A stretch of 64,000 nucleotides of DNA, from contig JAACJO010000003.1 of assembly GCA_013368445.1 (NCBI GenBank), positions 806,001 to 870,000 of the forward strand, in the 5' to 3' direction. This DNA is from Leucocoprinus leucothites (lineage: Eukaryota > Basidiomycota > Agaricomycetes > Agaricales > Agaricaceae). This document shows, piece after piece, positions 32,545 to 45,300 of this stretch (positions are counted from its first letter, which is position 1; the number at the start of each line of letters is the position of its first letter). Both the position numbers and the translations under genes were made by a program. Under the pieces are notes generated by a model. It worked only from the letters and a program-made list of their open reading frames with translations. It made no database searches and was not told where the DNA came from.

Positions 32545-34190
32545 TCTGGTGCACAGATGAGCTCAACATGACCCCCAGTCTGTGCAGAGTCCTGAGGGTC
32601 ACCCTCTATTTTTCCAGACTCTTTTCAGAGTCCTTGGGCAGAGCCACTTTGACCTTGCAGATCTTGGCCCGATTTTGTTTCCTGTGGCAATTCTCGACCT
32701 TGTGGCCTTTGCCACCACAGAATAGACAGAGATCTTTGTTGAGGCATTGTTTCCACTCCTCGGATGTCAGTTTGCCATTTTGGCTGAGTTTACTAGAGAG
32801 GTTGAATTTCGGCATAGGGCATTGGGTACTGGATATGGATGGAGCAGGGGTGTTGGATTTGGTAGTCAGGGCCTGCGACTGATTACAGTTGCTGTTGTTG
32901 ATGCTGTTACTGTTGTTGCCTTGATTGTTGTTGTTGTTGCCAGGTTGAGACTGGCCACATGGTGGGTTCAGGTTGGAAGTATTGGAGGTAGAGGGCTTGT
33001 TGGGCTGCTTCCGACTGAGAGAATCAGCAGTGCCCTTTTCTGCAGTGTGGGCATGAACACATTCATAGTCATGCTCTCAGTGGTGTCCATTGTAAAAAAT
33101 AGCCAAGCAATGCATTTCCTCAAAAGTAGTGGGTTTACCCTGCTCACATGTACTGAGAGGGTCTTGGATATGGTTCAGAAGTCCCTTGTAGTAATGATGG
33201 CAGAGGACCTTGTCATTCCAACCAAGTTGAGAGGCATGTTTGAGAAACTCTATGTTGTAGGTGGCAATCTTGTCACCTGGTTTCATATGAAGGGTATTGA
33301 GCATCTCAGCTGCTTCTCCCTTCAGGTTGGCAATGCCAAAATGCATATGAAGCTTGCAGACAAATGCATTCCAATCATCGAACCAGTCATGGAAGACACC
33401 CTGTTCTTCCTGAGTAAGGCTGACTTTGAACCAGTCAAGCATGACACCAGTGAGGTAGGTCATGGTGAAATCGACTTTTTGATTGTCATGCTGAAACTGT
33501 GTAGGGTTGGCTCAGAAATATAGTTGGCATTGGATTAGGAAAGTGTTGAGTTTTTCGGGGTCAGAGCTGCTGAAAGTGTCTGGGAGGCAAGCCTTGTTGA
33601 TGCAAGTCTGGTTGGCTTGTGCAGCCACTTGGTGATCAAGATTGTCAGCAAGCCTACCCAAGGCATTGGCTAGATAATCATTGTTGGGATCCTGTCAGGG
33701 AGCTTGGGGATATGGTACCTGCCGAGGAGGAAGAGGCTCATTGTCAGAAGAGTGGGAAGGGTCCTCAGGATCATTGTCATCAGAGTTGCTAGGACCACCA
33801 GGAGAGCTGTTATAGATGGGTTCATTGTCTTCATTATCACTGTCGTGACCCATAGATTGATTATCGGCATAGTCTGGACTATCAGAGTCACCCAGTTCCA
33901 AGGGGTTGGATGGATCTCTGTCAGATGGCAGACCGCTAGGTGGGGCAGGTGTTCTGGGAGGACAGGTATTTTGAAAGTGATGAGGAGGCAGTGGAGGAGA
34001 ACTAGCAGATTGAGGAGTTTCTGGGAGATTGGGATTAAGATGATGTGAATAGCAAGTACAGATACTGATATGAGAACTATCATTGGTAAGACAAGAAGAG
34101 CTTGGGACAGGTGGAGGAGTGTGAGAGCATTTCTGCTCTGGTTGTGCAACGGTGGAGGTCTTGCCCTTGATAGTGCAGGTGTTGACCATG
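32545..34190 (-). pseudogene. Gypsy element 1 gag
   Basis: Begins MVNTCTIKGKTSTV; an acidic Ser/Pro/Asp-rich N-terminal region follows, then a retrotransposon gag core (LTGVMLDWFKVSLTQEEQG; NTLHMKPGDKIATYNIEFL), an Asn/Gln-rich linker, and a CCHC knuckle CLFCGGKGHKVENC at about 32710. At least four nonsense codons, several consistent with CGA or CAG mutated to TGA or TAG. Confidence 0.85.
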
Positions 34191-34236
34191 ATGACAGAAG
34201 TGCAAGTGCAACAGTAGAATCTGAGTCTGATAATAC

Positions 34237-34785
34237 TGTTAAGCACACAAACGCTATGGGTAAGGAGCCAATGTCAGAGACTGGGTAGACAGAGATATGA
34301 CAGAGGTAAGGTAGGAGCTGGTCATCAAATGCAGGAGCAGGTTGTGGCCTCAACTTATGTGTTGTGCCTACTACTGATGCTTGACCCAGATTTCAGACAA
34401 GAGGAGGAGAGAGCAGAGGAAAGTAGCATATTGCTAAGTTGATTATCAGACTGAGGAATTCAAGTACAAAGTCGTGCTACTTATATACAATGCGGAATAT
34501 AGGATTGGATAAGGAACACAAGCAAAGTAGTAAATGGAGAAATAATCAAAGTGGAGTCTGCAAATTTTACAAGGCTAGAAGATAGAAAATTTACTATTAA
34601 ACAGTTGTCAGAAAATTTCGACAAGGTGGTATGAATTAATTTAATGAAGTAGAAGATGTCAGAATAAGTCCAAAGGTGAAAGGCTGATAAAAACCGAAGT
34701 AACTGATATGCAAAAATGGATAGGAAATCATGAAAATAATACCAAGTTTGAACCATCAGCCATTCTTGAGGATTGGCTCGTGACA
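34237..34785 (-). repeat. 5' LTR of Gypsy element 1
   Basis: 549 bp, about 10 percent diverged from the 3' LTR by eye, mainly G/A and C/T differences. It is followed by the CTGAT target duplication at 34786-34790. Confidence 0.9.
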
Positions 34786-35761
34786 CTGATGATAATCCTG
34801 ACAATAAAGGCAAACCAGAGAATGAGTTTGACAAGCCTCCTCACTGTTACTGTTATCAAAATCCAGAACCCTGAGAAATGTTTCCTTAATATCATGCCCA
34901 ATAGATAACACATCTGGTCTTATCTTATATGCTGTAGCCTAATCTGGTGATACATCAGTGATCTGGGCATGGTGGTTCATACTGTGCACTATATGTGTAG
35001 TTGTTCCTCATCTCATCTGATTGAGTCTATCTATGCCTTGTGAATAACATCCAGGTTCTAGTACCCATTACAGCACAACAGCAATTCTTTTGTTCCCTGG
35101 GTTTGGAATTATGTTTAATATGCTGAAGCATTAGCTGTGGGATTAATTGAATTGTCCTTATCCACAGTCATGTGCAGAAGTGTGTGAGCATGATAAAGAC
35201 ATGATCAACAATTTTCCTTAGCATCCTCTTTGTTACTAACCACTGTCCACACATCCCTCACTCTTTCTATAGCCAAAGCAAGCACAAAGCTCAGGAGGAT
35301 TATTAGAAACAGGACACAGGACAGCAAGGCTCTAGCACCAATCAATGGTGGTACAAGTGCCCCCAGTGTGGTGGTGGGAAGTGGGTCAGCTGCACAACAT
35401 ATTAGGACCACAAGTATAAGGTTGGGAGTGGTAAATACAACCCCAGAAATTTTTCCAAGGTTAGAAAACAATGAACAAAGCAACAGTAACAAAGGCATGC
35501 ACTCAGGCTATTCCATATAAGTGAATTACACTGATAAAAGCCATATTCAACAATATGTGCCTGTATTGGCAATTCCACTACTAGACTCTTCTATTGCTGG
35601 TGCAAGCACTGTGATTGAGAGCTCATCAGCAATTGTGCAGTCCCAGGACCCTTCAGAAGCCTCTCTTGCTGCATTGCACATAAAACAAAACTCTACAATC
35701 ATGAGCTTATTGCCTATCACAACACTGAAGACCTTCTATATTGAAGCTGTTCCAGGCAACA
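34786..35761 (+). pseudogene. Plavaka/CACTA-like transposase remnant, segment 2
   Basis: Continues segment 1 after removal of Gypsy element 1 and ends at the solo LTR. Recognisable frames include DKPPHCYCYQ near the left end and SLLPITTLKTFYIEAVPGN at the right end. The latter continues in frame into segment 3 once the solo LTR is removed. Stops and frame changes lie between them. Family assignment depends on segment 4. Confidence 0.45.
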
Positions 35762-36319
35762 TGTCACAAGCTGATCCTCAAGAACAGCTCACAGTTTGGA
35801 CTTGGTAATATTTTCATGAACTCCTATCTGCTTTCATATATTAGTTACATTGGTTTTTATCAGTCTTTCACCTTTGGACTTATTCTGACATCTTCCATTT
35901 TATTAATTCATACTGCTTTGTTGAAATTTTCTGACAACTATTTAATAGTAAACTTTATATCTTCTAGCCTTGTAAAATTTGCGGACTCCACTTTGATTAT
36001 TTCTCTGTTTACTACTTTGCTTGTTTTCCTTATCTGATCCTATTTCTGCATTGTATATAAGTAGCATGACTTTGTACTTGGATTCCTTAGTCTGATAATC
36101 AACTTAGCAATATGCTACTTTCCTCTGCTCTCTGTTCATCCTCTGCTCTCTTCACTTGTCTGAAATCTGGGTCAAGTGTCAGTAGTAGGCACAACACATA
36201 AGTTGAGGCCATGATCTGCTCCCACATCTTATGATTAGCTCCTGCCTTACCTCTGCCATACCTCTGTTCACCTAGTCTCTGATGTTGGCTCCACACCCAT
36301 AGTGTTTGCATAGTTAACA
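35762..36319 (+). mobile_element. Solo LTR of the Gypsy family
   Basis: 558 bp, TGTCACAAGC to GTTAACA, plus orientation, flanked by the 5-bp duplication CAACA (35757-35761 and 36320-36324). No internal region remains, the usual result of LTR-LTR recombination. Removing it with one CAACA restores an open frame across the site (AVPGN then NSTLAPSNN). Confidence 0.9.
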
Positions 36320-36324
36320 CAACA

Positions 36325-36646
36325 GCACTCTTGCTCCCTCAAACAACAGCCACCTTGCCCCCTCAAACAATAGCTCTCTTACTTGCTTGAATGATGGCTC
36401 CCATACTCCCTCTGACAATACTTCACATGCTACAACTTTGCCAAATGATATCCAACTACCTTTCCCTAGTAACATCATCATTCCTGCTGACAATGCTGAC
36501 TTGAGTACAAGTCAGGTTCCCAACAATGCTGAATGTTTTACCATTGGGGCCCCACTTGTTGACTTTGATGACCTAGTTCAATGGCTTGAACAAGATTTAG
36601 AGGACATAACAATACATTGTCAGGACCTTAAATTATCTATACAATA
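36325..36646 (+). pseudogene. Plavaka/CACTA-like transposase remnant, segment 3
   Basis: Open frame with SNNSSLTCLNDGSHTPSDNT, PFPSNIIIPADNADLS and APLVDFDDLVQWLEQDL, ending at the Tc1 insertion. It is Ser/Asn/Asp-rich like the N-terminal regions of these transposase proteins. Confidence 0.5.
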
Positions 36647-38247
36647 CAGTGGCATCCAAAAGTATTGCACCATCACGTGATTGCATACTTTAATCTCGCT
36701 TATCTCATTCATGCAACACTTGAGGTGAAACAAAGTACATAGTTCTGTGCTCTAGGACATGAGGAATCATTGTGAAGGTGAAACTTCACTGTATAGTGTC
36801 ATGTAGAAATGAAATCATTATATTAGTGCTGCACCAATGGTGCATTTCTTTTGGACATCTGAGTTAATCTACCTTTGAGGCTATATAGACAAAGCACAAG
36901 TGAGCTTTCTCCCTAGTTTTTACATTCTTCAATTTCTCTACATCATGGTCTACACATCCCCATCCAAAGTTGCCTGCATTGCTGAACTCCACTCTTCTGG
37001 CATGTCCTATAGAGCCATTGGGTCCAGGATTGGTATTGATCAGTCTACTGTTGACCATGTGCTCGAGAGATTCTCAAAATCTGAGGATCCATACTATGTC
37101 AGGCCCAAGTCTGGTCCCCTCAAAAGCTGGATGAATGCCAAGTAAGGGTTGGAGCCCAAATGCTTGCCCAAATGGAGGTTTCCAATGCAACTGAATTGGC
37201 CAAAACCACATTCCCAGATGTGTCTCGCCAAACAGTTGCACATTCCCTAAAGGAGCAGGAATTGATCTGCCGTGTCTGGAGGGCCTGTCCCTACATTACT
37301 CCAATCAATCAAAAGAAGTGACTCGCATGGGCACACCAGCATTCTGATTGGACTGTTGAAGACTGGAAGGAGGTCATTTTCTCAGATGAGTCAAAATTCC
37401 TCCTTTTCAAGTCAGATGGTTGTCAATATGCATGGATGAAGCCTGGACAGGCTCTAGACCCTCAATTTACAAAGAAGAACATCAAGCATGGGGGAGGTAA
37501 TCTTATGGTATGGGGGTGCATCACTAGTCAGGGAGTAGGGTGGCTTCATCAGGTTTCAGGGATCATGTGTGGCCCAGATTATGTCAAGATCCTTCAGGAA
37601 TCATATCTAGGGACATTGAAGGATTATAAATTGAGGTCAATGGGTCGAAGCACACCAATTTTCCAACAGGATAATGACCTGAAGCACAGGAGTAGGATTG
37701 CTGATAAATTTTTTAGGAAGAAAAAAATTCGTCCCTTGGACTGGCCACCCTCAAGCCCCGATTTGAACATCATAGAGCATGCATGGGATCAATTGGACCG
37801 TCTTGTGCATGCTTGCACTGTCCTTCCTTGCAACCAGGAGGAGATGTGGGCTGCACTCTAGGAGGAGTGGGGGAATATATCTCAGGAGTCATTGGACTCC
37901 CTTTTCGAGAGTATGCCACATCGTGTTCAAGCTGTCATCAAGGCCTGGGGTGGAAACACCAAGTACTAATTTGTTTCGAGGTGAGTGGTTCTGTTTTCAT
38001 CTCAAAAAGCCCTTATCTTATCTCACAATAGATGATGTCCAAAAGAATTGCACCATTAATTTCGCATTATAGTCTTTTTTTTGTTTTCATTCTTCTTTTT
38101 CGTGCTATTATTCTACTTTCTCTCAATTATATACATCCTTAGCTCTCTGTAAACATTTTTTTTTGAATTAAACGACATTGATCCCAGACAGATAGGGAGA
38201 TAACATTGGTGAGTCATGTGATGGTGCGATACTTTTGGATGCCACTG
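36647..38247 (+). mobile_element. Tc1/mariner element with TIRs
   Basis: 1601 bp. The TIRs CAGTGGCATCCAAAAGTAT (left) and its inverted match ending GGATGCCACTG (right) agree over at least 30 bp with few mismatches. TA target duplications lie at 36645-36646 and 38248-38249. It encodes one transposase, now broken. Confidence 0.9.
36943..37969 (+). pseudogene. Tc1-family DDE transposase
   Basis: Starts MVYTSPSKVACIAELHSSG with a helix-turn-helix (MSYRAIGSRIGIDQSTVDHV). The catalytic domain has FSDESKFLLF (first Asp), PIFQQDNDLKHRS (second Asp) and WPPSSPDLNIIEHAWD (third acid, Glu), with the usual D34E spacing. It ends WGGNTKY at 37969, typical for the family. Defects: a frameshift near 37130, TGA at about 37319 and TAG at about 37859 (consistent with CAG to TAG), so it is not functional as it stands. 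Confidence 0.9.
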
Positions 38248-39026
38248 TATATCAATACTTTGAAAGCCACTACACTTGATGAATCTACATTGAAGAAGAC
38301 TGACATCAGCCACCTATGAGATCTGAATTGGACATGCTCAGTCAGTCTGGACACCAATGAAGGCCTCAAGATCTCTCTTGAGACCTTTGTTGACACTTTG
38401 ATTACTTCTGATGAGACATACAAAGAGTAATCAACTGACACCAAAAGTGTTCACCATGAATTGATCTGTATACTCCTGCTGGTGCATTGAGAGGTTTGCA
38501 CAAGAAATTGCAGGAATATCTGCCATTGTCCATGACACATGTCCCAACTCATGTATAGCCTACAAAGGTCTAGTGGCTTCACTCAACAAGTGCCCTGAAT
38601 GCTATGAGCCCTGATGGAATCCACAAAAGAGTACAGCCAAGAAAATGTTGGAGTCCAGACATTTACCACTATTGCATTAGGGCCACAGCTCTAAGTGCTT
38701 TTTTGCTGAGCCAAAGAGTGCTAGAGCCATGTGCTACCGCCAACAAAAGACTGGAGATGTACTTAATGCTGCACATCAGCCTAATGGCACATATGTCCCA
38801 CAAATCTTTGACATTGTCTTCTCTGGAGTTGCATATCTCAAACAGTATAATTAAGGGGTAATTACAGATGATGGTATTCTGCTTCTTTTGTCAATGGATG
38901 GAGCTCAACTTTACAAATATAAATCCTCTGATTGCTGGATATATGTCTAGGTCATCATTGACCTACCACCTGGAGACCAATATGAGAAAAAATATGTCAT
39001 CTTCAGTAGTGTCATTCCCAGCCCAA
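38248..39026 (+). pseudogene. Plavaka/CACTA-like transposase remnant, segment 4
   Basis: Contains a Tnp2-like stretch near 38845-39026: LITDDGILLLLSMDGAQLYK, then DCWIYV, ending VIFSSVIPSP where a Gypsy LTR begins. This DGAQLY...SDCWIY...PG-like pattern is typical of Plavaka transposases of basidiomycetes. Upstream is a frame with LDTNEGLKISLETFVDTLI. Several stops. It is the segment that identifies the whole interrupted unit. Confidence 0.6.
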
Positions 39027-39858
39027 TGTTAAGTGTGCAAACACTATGGATAGGGGAGCCAATGTCTGGGATGAGATGAACAGAGGTGAGACAGATGTAA
39101 GGCAGGAGCTGATTGTCAGATGTGGGAGTGGGTTGTGGCCTCAACTTATGTGTTGTGCCGACTACTGATGCTTGACCCAGATTTCAGACAAGGACAGAGA
39201 GTAGAGGACAAATAGAGAGCAGAGGGAAACTAGTGTATCACTAAGTTGATTATCAGGCTGAGGAATTCAAGTACAAAGTTGTGCTACTTATATATGATGT
39301 GGAATATAGGATTGGATAAGGAAAACAAGCAAAGTAGTAAACAGAGAAATAATCAAAGTGGAGTCTGCAAATTTTACAAGGCTAGAAGATATAAAATTTA
39401 CTATTAAATGGTTGTCAGAAAATTTCAACAAGATGGTATGAATTAATAGAATGGAAGATGTCAGAATAAATCTGAAGGCAAAAGACTGATAAAGCCAATA
39501 TGCAAAAGTGGATAAGAGTTTGTGAAATAATACCAAGTCCAAACTGTGAGCTGTTCTTGAGGAGCAGCTTGTGACAGTATTCCCCCCTTAGGGCTGAGCC
39601 CTCAAAGTCATGTGACATGATCATGGGAACCAATTCAAACTCCATATAAATTCCACTCTGAGGAAAATTAAGCTTTCTCACAACTTAATCTCCTAATACT
39701 ACCATGGTGTCCAACTCCACTACTCAAGGCTCTGATCTGATGTCCAATATTGATCTTGAAGATAAGCTTCAGTGAATGAATGAGGAGGACAAACACAAAG
39801 CAGCCAAGGAGGTGGAACAGAAGAAAAGGGAGGCTGAGGAGGCAGAGCAAAAGAAGTG
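39027..39858 (-). mobile_element. Gypsy element 5 remnant: 3' LTR and truncated interior
   Basis: 3' LTR at 39027-39576 in minus orientation, then the polypurine tract and leader of the family. At 39704-39858 (plus) the start of the antisense coiled-coil gene follows, MVSNSTTQGSDLMSNIDLED, with a stop soon after. Homology ends at 39858, so the rest of the element is lost. Confidence 0.8.
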
Positions 39859-40555
39859 CTGTTATGGCCCAAACAGCACTAGCTGTGAAATTGTTAATTT
39901 CAATGATATAGTCAATATATTGGGTGACTGTATAGACATTAAGGAACCCTACTGTAAGACCCTAGTGTAACACACACACTCGTGAAAGCACAGCACATTC
40001 ACGAAACAACCATTAATGATCAAGAGTAACAAGAGGCTACAGGATGATGTTGAGACTTAGCAAACATGGTTGGGATGTGTACCCTATGACCCTTTGTGAT
40101 CTTAGCCTGTAACCTGGGTATTGATCGGGTCAAAGTCTTTCTTGAAAGAACAATGATGGACTAACTAATCGGAGATCAAAGGCTTAGCCCTCTGATCTGG
40201 ACAGGTACTTGTACATATTCATAGAAGTCCTATCATTCCAACATTGCTACAGCAGAAGTATACCCTTTTGCAAAAGACAGAGAAATTCTACATGGGCACT
40301 GAATAACCCACTTGACTTGGGAACCAGATTAGTGGACATGTCAGCACTTGACTACTGACTAGTAGACATTGTTACAGTCAGGAACAAGCTTTTGTGGAAT
40401 AAGACAACAATCAGCACTGATAAGAATCTTGTGATATCAGATGAGCAGGGAAAAGCACACCTTCACGAAAGGATGCATCAGCACTTAAACCCCAAAGAAA
40501 ACCCAGAGATACTTCTATTGGACAACCTTTCAATAAATCTCCTTTTATTATCAAC
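39859..40555. other. Unclassified sequence between two Gypsy remnants
   Basis: About 700 bp with no recognised frame. It separates the cut end of element 5 from the truncated 5' LTR of element 2, so it may be part of another element or the original substrate. No TIR or LTR borders could be proven. Confidence 0.4.
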
Positions 40556-40678
40556 AATGTGTACATGTCCCACCTCTGTCCATCTGGTCTGAGACGTTGG
40601 CTTTCTACCTGTAGCATTTGCATGCTTAACAGTATTATCAGACTCAGATTCTACTATTGCACTTGCACTTCTGTTATT

Positions 40679-42340
40679 ATGGTCAACACCTGCACTATCA
40701 AGGGCAAGACCTCCACCGTTGCACAACCAGAGCAGAAATGCTCTCACACTCCTCCACCTGTCCCAAGCTCTTCTTGTCTTACCAATGATAGTTCTCATAT
40801 CAGTATCTGTACTTGCTATTCACATCATCTTAATCCCAATCTCCCAGAAACTCCTCAATCTGCTAGTTCTCCTCCACTGCCTCCTCATCACTTTCAAAAT
40901 ACCTGTCCTCCCAGAACACCTGCCCCACCTAGCGGTCTGCCATCTGACAGAGATCCATCCAACCCCTTGGAACTGGGTGACTCTGATAGTCCAGACTATG
41001 CCGATAATCAATCTATGGGTCACGACAGTGATAATGAAGACAATGAACCCATCTATAACAGCTCTCCTGGTGGTCCTAGCAACTCTGATGACAATGATCC
41101 TGAGGACCCTTCCCACTCTTCTGACAATGAGCCTCTTCCTCCTCGGCAGGTACCATATCCCCAAGCTCCCTGACAGGATCCCAACAATGATTATCTAGCC
41201 AATGCCTTGGGTAGGCTTGCTGACAATCTTGATCACCAAGTGGCTGCACAAGCCAACCAGACTTGCATCAACAAGGCTTGCCTCCCAGACACTTTCAGCA
41301 GCTCTGACCCCGAAAAACTCAACACTTTCCTAATCCAATGCCAACTATATTTCTGAGCCAACCCTACACAGTTTCAGCATGACAATCAAAAAGTCGATTT
41401 CACCATGACCTACCTCACTGGTGTCATGCTTGACTGGTTCAAAGTCAGCCTTACTCAGGAAGAACAGGGTGTCTTCCATGACTGGTTCGATGATTGGAAT
41501 GCATTTGTCTGCAAGCTTCATATGCATTTTGGCATTGCCAACCTGAAGGGAGAAGCAGCTGAGATGCTCAATACCCTTCATATGAAACCAGGTGACAAGA
41601 TTGCCACCTACAACATAGAGTTTCTCAAACATGCCTCTCAACTTGGTTGGAATGACAAGGTCCTCTGCCATCATTACTACAAGGGACTTCTGAACCATAT
41701 CCAAGACCCTCTCAGTACATGTGAGCAGGGTAAACCCACTACTTTTGAGGAAATGCATTGCTTGGCTATTTTTTACAATGGACACCACTGAGAGCATGAC
41801 TATGAATGTGTTCATGCCCACACTGCAGAAAAGGGCACTGCTGATTCTCTCAGTCGGAAGCAGCCCAACAAGCCCTCTACCTCCAATACTTCCAACCTGA
41901 ACCCACCATGTGGCCAGTCTCAACCTGGCAACAACAACAACAATCAAGGCAACAACAGTAACAGCATCAACAACAGCAACTGTAATCAGTCGCAGGCCCT
42001 GACTACCAAATCCAACACCCCTGCTCCATCCATATCCAGTACCCAATGCCCTATGCCGAAATTCAACCTCTCTAGTAAACTCAGCCAAAATGGCAAACTG
42101 ACATCCGAGGAGTGGAAACAATGCCTCAACAAAGATCTCTGTCTATTCTGTGGTGGCAAAGGCCACAAGGTCGAGAATTGCCACAGGAAACAAAATCGGG
42201 CCAAGATCTGCAAGGTCAAAGTGGCTCTGCCCAAGGACTCTGAAAAGAGTCTGGAAAAATAGAGGGTGACCCTCAGGACTCTGCACAGACTGGGGGTCAT
42301 GTTGAGCTCATCTGTGCACCAGAGAGTCTCCTCCACCTCA
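40679..42340 (+). pseudogene. Gypsy element 2 gag
   Basis: Same content as the element 1 gag: acidic N-terminal region, gag core (41405-41791), Asn/Gln-rich linker and CCHC knuckle CLFCGGKGHKVENC (about 42140-42180). The same nonsense codons are present, for example at 41174, 41354 and 41789. Confidence 0.85.
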
Positions 42341-42342
42341 AT

Positions 42343-45300
42343 GTGTCCGCTCTTTCTGACCTAAATTGTCTTATCACTTCTCTCACTTCCTCTCTTATTT
42401 GCTCATCCAATAATATTCAACAGACACTGTTTTGTGCTCTTGTTGATTCTGGCTCAACTCATTGCTTCATAGATTCTGATTTCGTCTGCACTCACTCTCT
42501 TCTGACCTCACCTTTACCTCCTATCAAGCTTCACCTATTTGACAGATCATTGAATAGTTATATTACTGAACTTGTGAACCTTCCTGTTACTTTCTCTACT
42601 GGTGAATCTATGACTATTGACTTTTATGTCACTCGGCTTGATTCTTCCTGCTCTGTGGTACTAGGACACAACTGGCTCACCTGCTACAATCTGTTGATTG
42701 ACTGGGTTTCGAGCAGTATATCTTTCTGATTGCATTTGCAGAATAATCTTGCCCCTTCTGCCTGCATCACATCTGCTCCCATAGCAGCTCCTACATTGTC
42801 ACCCGCTCCTAGCCTGACAGCTGACACTCCTCTGAATTCACCATCCTCTGGGACTTCTATGTCTACTTCTGGTATTGCAACAGCTCCTCATGTTTCTATC
42901 ATCAATGCTGCTGCATACATTTGTGCTTTGTGCCTTCCTGGTTCAGTAAACTTCCACCTCAATCTCAGCTCACCTTCTGCTTCCACCAATTCAGCTTGGG
43001 TTTCTGACAAGTCAATTGACCTTTCTAAAGTGCCCAATGAATATCATGGATTTGCCAATGTGTTCAGCAAAGCTCATGCTGATAGCCTTGCACTGCATCG
43101 CCCTTACGATCTCAAAATTAATATTGAAGAGGGTGCTCAACCTCCCATTGGCACCATCTATTCATTATCTCCATCCAAACTTGAGTCGCTCTGTGAATTT
43201 ATTAATGAACACCTATCCATTGGATTTATCTGCCCCACTTCCTCACCTCACAGCACACCCATTCTCTTTGTTTGGAAGAAAGACAGTTCATTACAACTTT
43301 GTGTCAATTTCCGTGGCCTTAATCACATCACTAAGAAGGATTGCTACCTGCTCCCACTCATTTCTGACTTACTCAACTCTCCTTGCAAAGCCTGCATCTA
43401 CACTAAGATAGACCTTTGACATGCTTATCACCTCATTCAGATCGCTGAAGGAGACAAATGGAAAACAGCTTTCAGGACCCACTATGGATCCTTTGAATGG
43501 CTGGTTATGTCTCTCAGACTCACCAACACACCTGCAGCCTTCCAGCAGTTCATGAATGACATCTTTTCCAACCTCCTCAACATCTATGTCACAGTCTATC
43601 TTGTCAACATCCTCATCTACTCTGACAACCTTGACACACACAAGAAACATGTCCAAGACATCCTCAAGTGGCTCTGCAAGCATGGCCTATATGCTAAAGC
43701 AGAAAAATGCAAGTTCCATTCCAATTCTGTTGAATACCTCGGGTATATCCTCTCACCAGCTGGTCTCAAAATGTCAGAAGACAAGATCAAAATCATCCAG
43801 GAGTGGCCTGAACCAAAGAAAGTCAAAGACATACAGTCTTTTCTTGGTTTCACCAATTTCTATCGATGCTTCATCTACAACTATTCCGATATTGTCATCC
43901 CACTTATGCACCTCACCCAAAAAGTGTCTAAGTGGAATTTTGATGAACAATGTCGCAAAGCCTTTAACTCCCTTAAAGAAGCATTCACTACTGCTCCTAT
44001 CCTCACTCACTGGATACCCAACACCCAGATCTTCATTGAGACTGATGCTTCTGATTATGCACTTGCTGCCATCCTCTCCATTGTCACAGACAACAACAAA
44101 GTCCACCTGATTGTGTTCTACTCCCACACCTTCAACACAGCCGAGTTAAACTATGACACTCACAACAAAGAGCTCCTTGCTATCTTCGAGGCTTTCTGCA
44201 CCTGGCAGCATTACCTTGAAGGAGCCCCACTCCCTATTGACATTGTTACCAATCACAAGAACCTGGAATATTTCTGCACTACAAAGATCCTAACTCATTG
44301 ACAGGCTCGTTGGTCTGAGTTTATATCACAGTTCAATCTTATCATCCATTTCCAACCTGGCCACCTTGGAACCAAGCCTGACACTCTCACTAGACAATGG
44401 GACATCTACCATAAAGGGGGAATAATGGCTACACTTTGGTCAATCCTCATAATTTCCATCCAGTATTTTCACATGAACAGTTATCGGCTTCAGTTCAAGC
44501 TACTTATTTTTCCACTCCTTCCCTTTGCACTGCCACCATACTAGATCTCAAGAAACTTCACTCTGATATCCTTGCCTCACTTCCTTTAGACCCAATCGCA
44601 TCTGCTCATACCACTCATCCTGAAGGCCACTGGTCAGTCAATTCTGCTGGCTTTCTTCAGCTTGATGACAGGATCTATGTATCTGACATCAACAATCTTT
44701 GACTCAGAGTACACGATCATGTTCTTTCTGGCCATTTCAGTCAGAACAAGACCCTCAAACTCATCCGATGCGAGTATACCTGACCTGATATCCAATCTCA
44801 GGTCAAGGCTTTCTGTAAATCCTGCATTACCTATATGTGATCCAAGTCTCAGTGCCATAAGCTGTATGGTAACCTCAAGCAACTCCCCATTCCTGAACAC
44901 CCTTGGAATTAAATTTCAATGGACTTTATTGAGAAACTCCCTTCCTCCTCTGGCTTTGACACCATCCTCGTTATCGTTGACTGACTCTCCAAACAGGCTG
45001 TATTCATTCTGACCCATGACACTATCACTTCCACAGAACTGGCATGGTTATTTGTCATTCACATATTCTCTAAGCACAGTGTTCCTCCTCATGTCACTTC
45101 CAATTGCAGTTCAGAGTTTGTCTCACACTTCTTTTGTTTCCTTGGCATGGCTCTGGACATGCATCTTCACTTCACATCTGGTTATCATCCTGAAGGTGAC
45201 GGACAGATGGAATGAACTAACCAAATGCTAGAGCAATATCTTCACATTTACTGTAACTATCAGCAGGACAACTGGTCTAACCTCCTCCCACTCATAGAAT

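Larger units (their letters stand above)
27270..34190 (+). repeat. Arm 1 of a 6.92-kb near-perfect inverted repeat
   Basis: Pairs base for base with 40678-47598 in inverted orientation (coordinates sum to 74868 throughout, so there is no net indel). Corresponding translations are identical except one codon near 27525. The arm covers the interior of Gypsy element 1 but neither LTR. Just outside it mismatches become frequent at once. Confidence 0.9.
26682..34785 (-). mobile_element. Ty3/Gypsy chromovirus element 1, complete with LTRs
   Basis: 8104 bp, minus strand, with both LTRs (5' LTR 34237-34785, 3' LTR 26682-27240) and a 5-bp target-site duplication CTGAT (26677-26681 and 34786-34790). 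The order is gag, aspartic protease, reverse transcriptase, RNase H, integrase and chromodomain, with an antisense gene before the 3' LTR. A purine-rich tract (minus strand CCTAAGGGGGGAATAC) abuts the 3' LTR. Many stops, a destroyed YxDD box and a mutated integrase Asp make it inactive. The LTRs differ at many sites, mostly transitions, so the insertion is old, although the interior is near-identical to element 2. Confidence 0.9.

Noticed and set aside
32747..33523. 258-codon plus-strand frame inside Gypsy gag (and its mirror at 41345-42121)
   Set aside because: It is antisense to the gag core and CCHC knuckle, shows no domain, and is duplicated only because the inverted repeat is near-identical.
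26682..34785. Element 1 as a recent, active retrotransposon
   Set aside because: The CTGAT target duplication is perfect and both LTRs are present, but the LTRs have diverged by many transitions and the RT and integrase active sites are lost.
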